Below, one piece after another: positions 52,874-61,187 of a stretch of DNA of 64,000 nucleotides. The DNA is from Filimonas zeae (GTDB taxonomy: Bacteria > Bacteroidota > Bacteroidia > Chitinophagales > Chitinophagaceae), in contig NZ_BMIB01000002.1 in the NCBI RefSeq assembly GCF_014641615.1, positions 1,364,001-1,428,000 of the forward strand, read 5' to 3'. The notes under the pieces were generated by a model. That model ran no database searches. It was not told where the DNA came from and saw only the letters and a list, made by a program, of their open reading frames with translations. The position numbers and the translations under genes are program-made. Each line of letters starts with the position of its first letter. Position 1 is the first letter of the stretch.

Positions 52874-53301
52874 GAGGAGCAGGTTGAGTGTTTTAAAAAG
52901 TCTGAAAAATACGTTTTCGGAGGCAATATAATTATGTTTTCCCTGTTTGCAAACATGTTAGCCCCATTTACCGCTGTTGCCAGGCCCAACAAGCCGGTTT
53001 TAATATGATTGATTTTCAATGCGCCGTTACAGAATGGGAACATTTTTTAACGGCTATTTTGCCCAAAACTGCCCCGCAAAGCCTCCCCCACCCCCGCTAT
53101 ACCCCGCTTCTGCCCCCGTTTTCGCAAAATTGCATGCAGGCAGCTTTTGCGGTATTCCACGGCCTGCAAAAGAATTTGCCGCCGGCTTAATTTTTTCTCC
53201 CCTTAACCAAGGGAAGCAGCTGCAAAACACCAATCTCCCGCGCTTTCTGCTGTTTCTCTCCTTTAGCCTTTTTACTTTTGCTTTTTAACTTTCTGAACAA
53301 C
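52874..53301. other. Divergent intergenic region between penicillin acylase and miaE genes
   Basis: This is a 428-bp region with a pyrimidine-rich plus strand. Apart from the -7 box for miaE (53273-53280) I see no clear regulatory element or gene; short reading frames here are Pro/Leu-rich and have no family-like features. Confidence 0.5.
53273..53280 (+). promoter_or_regulatory. -7 promoter box for miaE
   Basis: TACTTTTG fits TAnnTTTG, 21 nt before the ATG at 53302. No -33 TTTG is obvious. Confidence 0.45.
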
Positions 53302-53901
53302 ATGGACGCTGTAAAAAACATATTGGGCTTACAATTACCTACCGATCCGCGCTGGGTTAACCTGGCGGAAATAAGCCTGGAAGCTATACTAACCGATCAT
53401 GCGTATTGCGAGCAAAAAGCTGCCATCAGCTGCATAAGTATGATACAACGCTACCCCCACCGGGTAGAGCTGGTGAACGAACTGGCACCTATTGTAACAG
53501 AAGAATGGGGCCACTTCAGGCTGGTGCTGCAGGAACTGCGGAAAAGAAACCTTACGCTGGGCAAACAAAGAAAAGATGAATACGTAAACCAGCTGATGGC
53601 ACCCAAAACAAAAGGCGACTCGGAAGATAACCGCCTGCTGGATGAACTGCTGATTTTTGCGCTGATTGAAGCCCGCAGCTGCGAGCGATTTAAAAGGCTG
53701 AGCGAAGGCCTGGGAGATGAATACCTCCGCAATTTTTACCGCCGCTTTATGGAAAGTGAAGCCGGACACTACACCCTGTTTATTGAACTGGCGGAGCTGT
53801 ATATAGATAAAGAAAAAGTACGCCAGCGCTGGGATTACTGGTTGAAATACGAGGCGGAGATAATGAAGGAGCTGGAAGTGCGGGGCGACCGCATTCACTA
53901 A
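53302..53901 (+). CDS. miaE: tRNA-(ms2io6A37) hydroxylase MiaE-like
   Basis: A 199-residue ferritin-fold non-heme diiron enzyme. Iron ligands appear as Glu in AYCEQKAAISC, ExxH in VTEEWGHFRLV, Glu in IEARSCERFKRL and ExxH in ESEAGHYTLFIE. MiaE hydroxylates the isopentenyl group on adenosine 37 of tRNAs, downstream of MiaA and MiaB; miaA is in this window at 16098. ATG at 53302 gives MDAVKNILGLQLP; an upstream in-frame start is less likely. It has its own promoter and converges with the GSCFA gene. Confidence 0.9.
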   Translation: MDAVKNILGLQLPTDPRWVNLAEISLEAILTDHAYCEQKAAISCISMIQRYPHRVELVNELAPIVTEEWGHFRLVLQELRKRNLTLGKQRKDEYVNQLMAPKTKGDSEDNRLLDELLIFALIEARSCERFKRLSEGLGDEYLRNFYRRFMESEAGHYTLFIELAELYIDKEKVRQRWDYWLKYEAEIMKELEVRGDRIH

Positions 53902-53910
53902 ACATTCTTA

Positions 53911-54885
53911 TTACTGGCGGAAGAATTGCATTTCTTCTGCCAGATGGAGATAGGGATGCTGCTGCTGTAACCGCTCTGCTTTTTCCAGATGCTTTTGTAA
54001 AAAAGTCTGATGCTGTTTTGAAGTGGGGTGAAAAGGTTTGTGCTTGCGGGCTATAACAATGCTGCGAATTTCTTCCATCAGGGCCTGCGTATCTTTATCC
54101 AGGCAGCTGGCCGTAAAATGCTCCAGCACAAACTGCGTAGCAGGATAATTGGGGTGCACCATATCTATATCAAAAAAACGATAATCGCGCAGCACATCAA
54201 TTACCAGTTCATACGCCGGGAAATAATACAACCTATCCAGCTTGTTTACCAGATGGTGTACCGCCTCTATTAAACGGGCCTTACTGCGGTTATTATCTAC
54301 CACCCCATCGCGGATATGCCTTACCGGGCTGATGGTAAAAATTACTTTTACATGCGGATTGAAATGAAACAGCCGGTGCAGCGTACCATCCAGCGCTGTT
54401 ACAATTTCTTCTATGGAACTCAGGTGTTTATTAAACCATTGTGCGGGGGCTTTGTGACAGTTTACCACATCTCTGCCCCCTTCCCGTAACTTATATACAA
54501 AGGAAGAACCCAGGGTAATAATCAGCCAGTCAGCCTTCTGCAAAAAAGCATGCGCCTGCTGTTGCGATTCATTAATAATACGCACGCCCTCTGCCGCATC
54601 TATATTAGAAAAACGGCTGTGGTGCATCCAGCTATGCCAGGCCTCATTCAGTTCAAACAAATCTGCCGTGGTATATTGCCGGTTTTCCATATACGATACC
54701 AGGCTGTTACAAACGCCCATAGGATCGAACAGGATGCCATTGGGATTTTGCAGTACGTTAAACTTCATCTCACCCAGGTAGTTACCTATATGCTCTGTAA
54801 AGCACGAACCTATGAGTAAAATATTATCGCGGTAAGTAACCGGCGTATCAAAAGGCTTTATTTGTATAGGAACCTGAAATTGCAA
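53911..54885 (-). CDS. GSCFA domain protein
   Basis: A 324-residue cytoplasmic protein of the GSCFA family, named for the motif here seen as LLIGSCFTEHIGNYL (about 23-37). Later conserved parts are WLIITLGSSFVYKLREGG, VKVIFTISPVRHIRDG, and the aromatic YFPAYELVIDVLRDYRFF with DMVHPNYPATQFVLEHF. The fold resembles SGNH hydrolases (Ser in GSCF, Asp/His near DMVHPN), so a hydrolase acting on acyl or glycosyl groups is likely but not established. It lies ten bases after the stop of miaE (convergent) and 10 bases downstream of the HMG-CoA lyase gene (same strand). Confidence 0.9.
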   Translation of the reverse strand: MQFQVPIQIKPFDTPVTYRDNILLIGSCFTEHIGNYLGEMKFNVLQNPNGILFDPMGVCNSLVSYMENRQYTTADLFELNEAWHSWMHHSRFSNIDAAEGVRIINESQQQAHAFLQKADWLIITLGSSFVYKLREGGRDVVNCHKAPAQWFNKHLSSIEEIVTALDGTLHRLFHFNPHVKVIFTISPVRHIRDGVVDNNRSKARLIEAVHHLVNKLDRLYYFPAYELVIDVLRDYRFFDIDMVHPNYPATQFVLEHFTASCLDKDTQALMEEIRSIVIARKHKPFHPTSKQHQTFLQKHLEKAERLQQQHPYLHLAEEMQFFRQ

Positions 54886-54894
54886 AACGGAGAA

Positions 54895-55767
54895 TTATAA
54901 GTGAGTAGTGGATGATAATGGATGTACAAACAATCTGGAAGCCAGTTGCAGACTTTCAGCCAGCGCTCCGGCATTCAGTTGCAGGGGTAGCTGCTGCTGT
55001 TGCAGATAAGCTATAATATTTTCGGTGGCCATATTGCCCACCAGATCGTCCTGCGCCATGGGGCAACCACCGATGCCTTTTAAAGCACCATCAATACGTT
55101 GGCAGCCCGCACGTACCGCTGCATCCAGCTTATCGCGCCAGCTGTAGGGTGTACAGTGCAGGTGTGCACCAAAGCTTACCTGCGGGTATTGTGGTATTAC
55201 GGTTTGCAGCGCATGGAATACCTGATGGGGCGTAGCCACGCCTACCGTATCGGCCAGCGATACAATGGTAACGCCTATACCTGCCATTTCCGCCGCCCAT
55301 TGCAGCAGTATCTCTTCATTATACACATCGCCATACGGGTTACCAAAGCCCATGCTCAGGTACACCACCAGCGTTTTGTTATGCCGCACACACAACTCCT
55401 GTATCTGCTGTACACGTGCCCGGCTTTCTTCTATAGTGCTGTTGGTATTGCGTAGCTGAAAAGTGGGTGATATGGAAAAGGGAAATCCCAGGTACTGAAT
55501 AGCCTCATACGCCACCGCTTCTTCTGCACCGCGTACATTGGCTACAATGGCCAGCAGTTGCGATTGGGTATTACCTAAATCCAGCCCGGCCAGCACTTCT
55601 TTTGTATCGGCCATTTGAGGAATGGCTTTGGCAGATACAAAACTGCCAAAGTCAATAACATCAAAGCCTACCCTAAGCAGGCTGTTGATGTAAGTAATTT
55701 TATCCTGTGTATTCAGTAAATGTGGCCAGCCCTGCATGGCATCACGCGGGCATTCGGTAATTTTCAT
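54895..55767 (-). CDS. Hydroxymethylglutaryl-CoA lyase
   Basis: A 290-residue HMGL-like (beta/alpha)8 enzyme that should cleave 3-hydroxy-3-methylglutaryl-CoA to acetoacetate and acetyl-CoA, the last step of leucine breakdown. Seen are ECPRDAMQG at the start (where the family usually has GPRDGLQ), DFGSFVSAKAIPQMAD, SLADTVGVATPHQV, the metal-binding SFGAHLHCTPYS and the catalytic GGCPMAQDDLVGNMATE. The Gly-to-Cys and Gly-Leu-to-Ala-Met changes in the first motif set it slightly apart. I chose ATG at 55767; the ATG at 55788 would add seven residues and, by the promoter at 55793-55822, almost no leader. It precedes the GSCFA gene on the same strand. Confidence 0.9.
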   Translation of the reverse strand: MKITECPRDAMQGWPHLLNTQDKITYINSLLRVGFDVIDFGSFVSAKAIPQMADTKEVLAGLDLGNTQSQLLAIVANVRGAEEAVAYEAIQYLGFPFSISPTFQLRNTNSTIEESRARVQQIQELCVRHNKTLVVYLSMGFGNPYGDVYNEEILLQWAAEMAGIGVTIVSLADTVGVATPHQVFHALQTVIPQYPQVSFGAHLHCTPYSWRDKLDAAVRAGCQRIDGALKGIGGCPMAQDDLVGNMATENIIAYLQQQQLPLQLNAGALAESLQLASRLFVHPLSSTTHL

Positions 55768-55792
55768 ATGAACATTGTGCTGCAACATACTA

Positions 55793-55822
55793 CCAATATA
55801 CGCGAATCTGTTTAAGGAGCAA
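55793..55822 (-). promoter_or_regulatory. Candidate promoter of the HMG-CoA lyase gene
   Basis: On the minus strand TTG (55822-55820), 19 nt, then TATATTGG (55800-55793), one base off TAnnTTTG. It overlaps the 3' end of rlmB and predicts a start at about 55788. Confidence 0.4.
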
Positions 55823-56558
55823 TACGCTGCTTCATAGCCTCGTACAGTATCATGCCTGTGGCAACAGATACGTTCAGGCTTTCAAAACCACCCGTCATAG
55901 GTATGTTAAACTGTGCATCGCATATGCGCATCAGTGCAGGGTACACGCCTTTTTCTTCACCGCCCATTACTATAGCCACCGGTTCTTTCATATCCAGATC
56001 AAACACTTTGGTTTTGGCCGTCATTTCGCTGGCGAATACTTTAATACCGTTCAGGTGCAGCTCGTCTACCGCCTTCATAAGGCTGTTTACACGGCAAATG
56101 TTAATCTGCTCCAGCGCACCGGCACTGGTTTTAACTGCATCTTCGTTTAACGCACCCACACCTTTGTCGGGAATAATAATAGCATGTGCACCGCAGCATA
56201 AGGCCGTTCTGGCTATGGCGCCAATGTTACGAACATCTGTAACGCCATCTAAGATTAAAAAGAGCGGCGCTTCGCCTTTTTCGTTTACCCAGTCAATTAC
56301 CTGTTGCAAATCCTGATAACGGATGGCCGATTTAAAAGCAACCACGCCCTGGTGCTGTATGTTAGTGAGGCTGTTCAGCTTCTCATTAGGAACATACTGC
56401 ACCGGAACCTGGTTGTCTTTTGCTAACTGTCTTATTTCGTTAATAGCTTCGCCGGAGGCATTTTTAAACAACAACACTTTGTCTATCGTCTGGCCCGCTT
56501 TTAACGCTTCTGTAACCGGGTTACGCCCGGCTATGATATTTTTTTTTGATTGAAACAT
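55812..56558 (-). CDS. rlmB: 23S rRNA (guanosine(2251)-2'-O)-methyltransferase RlmB
   Basis: A 248-residue SPOUT methyltransferase of the RlmB/TrmH group, methylating the ribose of G2251 in the peptidyl-transferase P-loop. The N-terminal substrate domain starts IIAGRNPVTEALKAGQTIDK. The catalytic part has LILDGVTDVRNIGAIARTA, INICRVNSLMKAVDEL, VMGGEEKGVYPALM and IPMTGGFESLNVSVATGMIL, the three SpoU motifs. The GRNPV start identifies the RlmB subtype, unlike the methyltransferase at 6955. A -7-like box one base off consensus (TACCTTCG, 56575-56568) lies just upstream of its ATG. Confidence 0.93.
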   Translation of the reverse strand: MFQSKKNIIAGRNPVTEALKAGQTIDKVLLFKNASGEAINEIRQLAKDNQVPVQYVPNEKLNSLTNIQHQGVVAFKSAIRYQDLQQVIDWVNEKGEAPLFLILDGVTDVRNIGAIARTALCCGAHAIIIPDKGVGALNEDAVKTSAGALEQINICRVNSLMKAVDELHLNGIKVFASEMTAKTKVFDLDMKEPVAIVMGGEEKGVYPALMRICDAQFNIPMTGGFESLNVSVATGMILYEAMKQRIAP

Positions 56559-56592
56559 AACAAGGCACGAAGGTAATCATTCCCGCCCTGTT

Positions 56593-58014
56593 TTACCAGA
56601 TATAGGTGGCAACCGCCCCTGCCTCCAGTAATCCGGTAGCATTTGCCGTTCCATCATTGATTGCAAAACGCTGTTGTTGTTTACTGGTATTCAGCACAAT
56701 CAGTACTTTTTTACCATCCGGCCTTACAAAAGCTACGTTGCTAAGCCCCTGCGGCTCGTTAGAACCAATACGGTACGAACCCGGCCTTACAAAACGCGCA
56801 GAGTGCGACAGTATGTACCAGGCCGGGTTTTTAGAATAGGTGTTGCCGCCAATGGTAGTAACCCCTAAACAACGGTCGCAGCCGCCCCGGTCGGTAAACG
56901 GTTTGTACAGCGTATCGGAAGCCAGGTTCCATTCCAGCACGGTTTTAGCCCAATTACGGGAAGCGCCGATGGTAAGGTTTTGGATATGCTCTGCCAGGTC
57001 TCTTTTTAAGTTACCGGGTGCACCCAGCCACTGCTCTGTGAAGTACAGATTTTTATCAGGATGCGCATCATGCACCTTGCTCATAGCATCTATAGTACCG
57101 CCATACAGGTGAAAAGCACTGCCATCTACATACTGTTTTGCTTCGGGATTATTCAGTATAGAAATAGGATATTCCGGCTTATCGCAGTTATGATCGTACA
57201 AAATAATCTTAGTGGTAACACCCGCTTTGCGGAAAGTTGGGCCCAGATTTTTAGCTACAAAACCGGCCTGCTGCGTTGCCGGCATAAACATACTGGGGTT
57301 ATTACCGGGGTGCAGCGGTTCGTTTTGTATGGTAATAGCATCTATGGTAAAGCCTTCCTTCTTCATTTCCTGTATATACTTTACCAGATACTCCGCATAC
57401 ACCTGCTGACACTCCGCTTTCAGGCTGCCGCCACGGGTATCGCCATTGTCTTTCATCCATACCGGCGCGCTCCAGGGCGAACCCAGTAGTTTAATATGCG
57501 GATTAATGGCCAGTATCTCTTTCAGCACCGGTAACAGGTATAATTTATCCTGTTGCAGGCTGAAGCGGGAAAGGCTCATATCGGTTTCGCCTTTGGGCAG
57601 ATCGTTGTACGAAAATACTTTCTCGTCCAGATCGGAAGCGCCGATGCTTAACCGCAGATAGCTGATACCAGCGTTGGTGCCGGTGCTATCAAACAGCTGG
57701 TGCAATAATATTTTGCGCGCACCTGCATTCATATGGCTGATGGCCAATGCACTGCCGCCCGTAAGGGTACAGCCAAAACCATCCATTTGCTGGTAACGCT
57801 GGCTGCTATTAACGGTAATAACCGGTATACCGGTTGGTGTAGCAGCGCTGCCCATTACCAGTTGTTGCTGCTGAAACAATACATTGTTAGCAGCATCTGT
57901 TACCCATACAGCACTTTTGTCTGCCGTGCGGTGTGCGCTGCCCGTGGTTTTACACGATACCGCTGCGGCAAGCAGGGCGGGTACCCACGCATAACGATAA
58001 AATGTTCTCTTCAT
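56593..58014 (-). CDS. GH30 family glycoside hydrolase, lipoprotein
   Basis: A 473-residue GH30 enzyme anchored by a lipobox (AAVSC, Cys21), so it is probably at the cell surface or outer-membrane inner leaflet. An N-terminal strand region and (beta/alpha)8 barrel have QMDGFGCTLTGGSALAISHM, ISYLRLSIGASDLDEKVF, the acid/base Glu in ITIQNEPLHPGNNPSM, the nucleophile Glu in YFTEQWLGAPG, and a C-terminal beta-domain (IGSNEPQGLSNVAFVRPDG). GH30 enzymes act on beta-glucosyl, beta-1,6-glucan or beta-xylosyl links. With a second GH30 and a SusCD pair next to it, a beta-glucan target is the most likely reading. Confidence 0.93.
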   Translation of the reverse strand: MKRTFYRYAWVPALLAAAVSCKTTGSAHRTADKSAVWVTDAANNVLFQQQQLVMGSAATPTGIPVITVNSSQRYQQMDGFGCTLTGGSALAISHMNAGARKILLHQLFDSTGTNAGISYLRLSIGASDLDEKVFSYNDLPKGETDMSLSRFSLQQDKLYLLPVLKEILAINPHIKLLGSPWSAPVWMKDNGDTRGGSLKAECQQVYAEYLVKYIQEMKKEGFTIDAITIQNEPLHPGNNPSMFMPATQQAGFVAKNLGPTFRKAGVTTKIILYDHNCDKPEYPISILNNPEAKQYVDGSAFHLYGGTIDAMSKVHDAHPDKNLYFTEQWLGAPGNLKRDLAEHIQNLTIGASRNWAKTVLEWNLASDTLYKPFTDRGGCDRCLGVTTIGGNTYSKNPAWYILSHSARFVRPGSYRIGSNEPQGLSNVAFVRPDGKKVLIVLNTSKQQQRFAINDGTANATGLLEAGAVATYIW

Positions 58015-58033
58015 TTGAATTACTTTGATTTAT

Positions 58034-58078
58034 GAATCGCAGGCCGGCAGCAAGGGGAATAGCCCCGGCCCTTGATTC
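58034..58078 (-). other. RNA-structure candidate between the two GH30 genes
   Basis: In the 89-bp gap, GAATC (58034-58038) pairs with GATTC (58074-58078), GGCCGG with CCGGCC further in, and GGGG-AATAG-CCCC forms the tip. It is an imperfect but GC-rich hairpin at the operon gene junction and could set relative expression. Confidence 0.4.
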
Positions 58079-58103
58079 GCCTCCCGATGCTTAAAAAATA
58101 ATT

Positions 58104-59576
58104 TTATAATACCAGTGTCATAATAGAATGCGGCAGACTTTCCGTTTGGGCAGCCTTGCCTTTTATCCATAAGGAGTAAGGCACTCTGGTATTGGTATCG
58201 TTCATTACCACTACCGCTATTTTGCCATCTTCATTGATGAAGGCGGTAGTTATCAGCTGACCGCGGCTGGCAGCAGCCACAATACGCTTAGCGCCTGGGC
58301 GGATAAATTTAGAAAAGTGGCCGATGTAATAATAAGAACTCATGTACATGAGTTTACCTGTAGCACTATCTGCATGTACGGGTGCAAAACAGAAGTTGCC
58401 AACGTGGTTAGGGCCACCTTTTTCGTCCAGCAGAATGTTCCAATCCGTCCAGCCATCTGTACCGTTGTTGAAATCGGTAAGCATGTTGCGGCCGTATGTT
58501 TCACCATAATGCCAGTCGTTTATCTTTTTCAGGTCAAAGTTTTCAAAGCAGCCTTCGGTAAACATCAGGTGCTTATCAGGAAAGGTTTCAGATACACGTT
58601 TTACGTTATCATAAATTTTACCGCCGCCCGTCCAGCTTTCGTACCAGTGGTAGCCTAAACCCCAGATATATTTAGCTGCTTCCGGATCGGCATAGGCCGC
58701 AGCTGCACGCTGATACATCAGATCGCGGTTATGATCCCATATCACAATCTTCTTATCCTTCATGCCTTCCTTTTCCAGCACAGGCCCCAGGTGGTTCTTT
58801 ACAAAATTCAGCTCATCTTCAGCAGTAAACAGGCAGCTCTCCCATTTTTGCTTAGCCATAGGTTCGTTCTGTACCGATACACCCCATATAGGAATGCCTG
58901 CTTTTTCATAGGCCTGTATAAACTTTACATAGTGGTGTGCCCAGGCATTGTAATACTGCGGCTGTAGTTTGCCACCCTGCAACAGACTGTTATTGTCTTT
59001 CATAAAAGCGGGCGGGCTCCAGGGGCTGGCAAACATTGTAAGCTTACCACCTGCCGCTGCTATCGCCCGCTGAATAAAAGGTATACGATATTGCTCATCA
59101 TGTGCTACGCTAAAGGAAGCCAAAGCAGTATCTCCCTCTTTAATATACCCATAACTACCGCTGCTGAAATCGCAGCTGGCAATATTGGTTCTGGCCATGG
59201 AATAGCCAATGCCTTTTTCTGTGTTGTAATACGCCTGCAGAAACTCAGTCTGCTTATCCTTAGGCAAACGCGCAAAGGTTTCGGCAGAAGCATCGGTTAA
59301 CGCACCACCAATACCCAGCATGGTTTGAAAGGAATGAGAAGGATCTACAAAAATACAGGGCTGGGTTTCCAGCGGTTGCCCCATATCGGTAAACTGCAAT
59401 GTATCCGTTAGCGTTAAACGGTAGCTGGTACTGTCTGCAGTGGTATACACCAACACCTGTTTACCGGCAGCATTATAATTTGCTGCACCATTGGCAGTAG
59501 CAGTTTTGCTGCCTTCCTGCTCTTTGCAGGCCAGTAAATAAACCATGGCGCCAAGCGCCAGCAATGTTTTTTTCAA
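58104..59576 (-). CDS. GH30 family glycoside hydrolase, lipoprotein (second copy)
   Basis: A 490-residue GH30 lipoprotein (lipobox YLLAC, Cys17). It shows QTMLGIGGALTDASAETFAR, IGYSMARTNIASCDFSSGSY, the acid/base Glu in VSVQNEPMAKQKWESC, the nucleophile Glu in LMFTEGCFENFD, and a C-terminal domain starting around FSKFIRPGAKRI. It differs clearly from the first GH30 in sequence (GTD-type barrel details), so the two are likely complementary enzymes and not recent duplicates. The fold, size and lipid anchor are as expected for glucosylceramidase-like or beta-1,6-glucanase members. It follows SusD with a hairpin between. Confidence 0.93.
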   Translation of the reverse strand: MKKTLLALGAMVYLLACKEQEGSKTATANGAANYNAAGKQVLVYTTADSTSYRLTLTDTLQFTDMGQPLETQPCIFVDPSHSFQTMLGIGGALTDASAETFARLPKDKQTEFLQAYYNTEKGIGYSMARTNIASCDFSSGSYGYIKEGDTALASFSVAHDEQYRIPFIQRAIAAAGGKLTMFASPWSPPAFMKDNNSLLQGGKLQPQYYNAWAHHYVKFIQAYEKAGIPIWGVSVQNEPMAKQKWESCLFTAEDELNFVKNHLGPVLEKEGMKDKKIVIWDHNRDLMYQRAAAAYADPEAAKYIWGLGYHWYESWTGGGKIYDNVKRVSETFPDKHLMFTEGCFENFDLKKINDWHYGETYGRNMLTDFNNGTDGWTDWNILLDEKGGPNHVGNFCFAPVHADSATGKLMYMSSYYYIGHFSKFIRPGAKRIVAAASRGQLITTAFINEDGKIAVVVMNDTNTRVPYSLWIKGKAAQTESLPHSIMTLVL

Positions 59577-59604
59577 TGGTAAAGTGTTTAAAATATGACA
59601 ATAA

Positions 59605-59640
59605 CAAAAGCCCGGACAATACTTCCGGGCTTTTGCTAAA
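59605..59640 (-). terminator. Hairpin between susD and the GH30 genes
   Basis: CAAAAGCCCGGA / 7-nt loop / TCCGGGCTTTTG is a perfect 12-bp stem. On the minus strand TTTTG and TTATT follow. It lies between SusD (stop 59649) and the GH30 gene (start 59576), and would lower enzyme expression relative to the SusCD pair. Confidence 0.7.
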
Positions 59641-59648
59641 CCGTTTGG

Positions 59649-61154
59649 TTAATAACCTGGCGACTGCACCAACGCTGGGTTCAGATCCATCTGTGCCTGC
59701 GGTACAGGCATAATCAGACGGAACGGCTGCACATTGTAGTTCAACGGATTCTGTACGCCGTTTACAATTCCACCTTTTTGTGCGTTCATTACTTCAATGG
59801 CTTTACCGGTTCGTACCAGATCGTTCCAACGGTAACCTTCAAATGCCAGTTCCAGTCTTCTTTCTACAGCAATGGCCATTTCTGCCTCAGCAGCAGTAGC
59901 AGCACTTTTGTTGCCAAGTCCTACCCTGGTTCTCACCTGATTTACCAGAGCCATAGCTCCGCTGAGATTATTTGCTTTTACCAACGCTTCGGCTTTCAGC
60001 AACATAATGTCTGGTAAACGCATAATGTACACATCATTAATACCAGAACCGGGATCGTTGTATTTTACAATAAACGGATAGTCGCTGGCTGGCCAGTTAG
60101 GATCGGAATATTGACCGGTAATGTTTAAGAATTTGATAGAAGTGTGCAGGCGTACGCTATCCCCTTCTGTGCGGAACTGACTAACCAGATCGTTGGAAGG
60201 TATGTTAAACTTTTTCCAGCCACCACCCTGATAATTTCCAATAGAACCACCCACCAGGTTGGAAGGAATCCAGTTGCCAATAGCATCTGGCCCTGCATAA
60301 CCAAAATAGTTCAGTTCCCAGATAGCTTCACTATTATTCTTATGACTGTTATCCCACAAAAAAGTATAGTTGGTTACCAGGTTGTATTGAGGAATAACTC
60401 TATCGGCATAATAGCTTACAGAATCCCAGTTGGGAGTTGGCATATGCGCATATACCTGGGTTAAAGCTGCATTAGCAGTTCCTTTTGTAATAAGGAACTT
60501 TGTAGCTGCATTGCCGGTTTCCATGGCATTATCTTTCGCAAACCACAAATCTTTCAGAATACTTCCATATACAGAATCTACAGATGCTCTGGCAACGATT
60601 GTTGAATTTAAAAGGCTTTCAGAAGAAGTAAGATCCGGCGCTTTTAACAGCAATGGCACTCCGCCAAACAAACGCACCAGATCAAAATAACAGTAAGCCC
60701 TTAAAAAACGAGCCTCGCTGAGCATTTGATTTTTACGGGCAGGTGTTAATGCAGGATCCGTACACTTTTCAATTTGTGGTATGATAATGTTAACACGGCC
60801 AATCATTTTGTAAGCATACCCCCAATCTCTGTTCAGGTTGTTATTGAGAGAGTTGGCAGTAAAATTATCGAGCATAATATTGGCGGTGTTATCTCCACCC
60901 GCATACGCGTTATCAGCAATAGCATCACCATTAGTAATGCGGTCTAACACAGACCATTCCATAATATCGTACCCCTTATAAAACAGGTACATGCCCGAAA
61001 TCAGCTTTTCAGCTTCACCGGCACTGATGGAAGCTGCCGTATCATAAGCAACAATACTGGTTACAGGCTGTTGATCCAACACCTTGGAACAACCAGTTGC
61101 ACCCCATACCAGCAGTAAAGAAGAAATACCGTAAAATATATGCTTGCACTTCAT
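59649..61154 (-). CDS. SusD/RagB family glycan-binding lipoprotein
   Basis: A 501-residue outer-membrane lipoprotein (lipobox ATGC) of the SusD/RagB family that binds glycans at the cell surface and forms the lid of the SusC channel. It shows CSKVLDQQPVTSIVA at the mature N-terminus, the tetratricopeptide-like helices (RFLRAYCYFDLVRLFGGVPL) typical of the family, and the C-terminal VNQVRTRVGLGNKS and ERRLELAFEGYRWNDLVRTG. ATG at 61154 gives the lipoprotein signal; a nine-residue longer frame is not family-like. It lies 33 bases downstream of the SusC gene. Confidence 0.95.
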   Translation of the reverse strand: MKCKHIFYGISSLLLVWGATGCSKVLDQQPVTSIVAYDTAASISAGEAEKLISGMYLFYKGYDIMEWSVLDRITNGDAIADNAYAGGDNTANIMLDNFTANSLNNNLNRDWGYAYKMIGRVNIIIPQIEKCTDPALTPARKNQMLSEARFLRAYCYFDLVRLFGGVPLLLKAPDLTSSESLLNSTIVARASVDSVYGSILKDLWFAKDNAMETGNAATKFLITKGTANAALTQVYAHMPTPNWDSVSYYADRVIPQYNLVTNYTFLWDNSHKNNSEAIWELNYFGYAGPDAIGNWIPSNLVGGSIGNYQGGGWKKFNIPSNDLVSQFRTEGDSVRLHTSIKFLNITGQYSDPNWPASDYPFIVKYNDPGSGINDVYIMRLPDIMLLKAEALVKANNLSGAMALVNQVRTRVGLGNKSAATAAEAEMAIAVERRLELAFEGYRWNDLVRTGKAIEVMNAQKGGIVNGVQNPLNYNVQPFRLIMPVPQAQMDLNPALVQSPGY

Positions 61155-61187
61155 GGTAATACTGTTTTTTGTTAACAACACCTGTTA

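Noticed and set aside
52990..53290. Small genes in the region before miaE
   Set aside because: The frames are Pro/Leu-rich, overlap each other, and have no family-like features or usual start context.
53389..53898. Long minus-strand frame inside miaE
   Set aside because: It is the antisense shadow of a well-supported gene.
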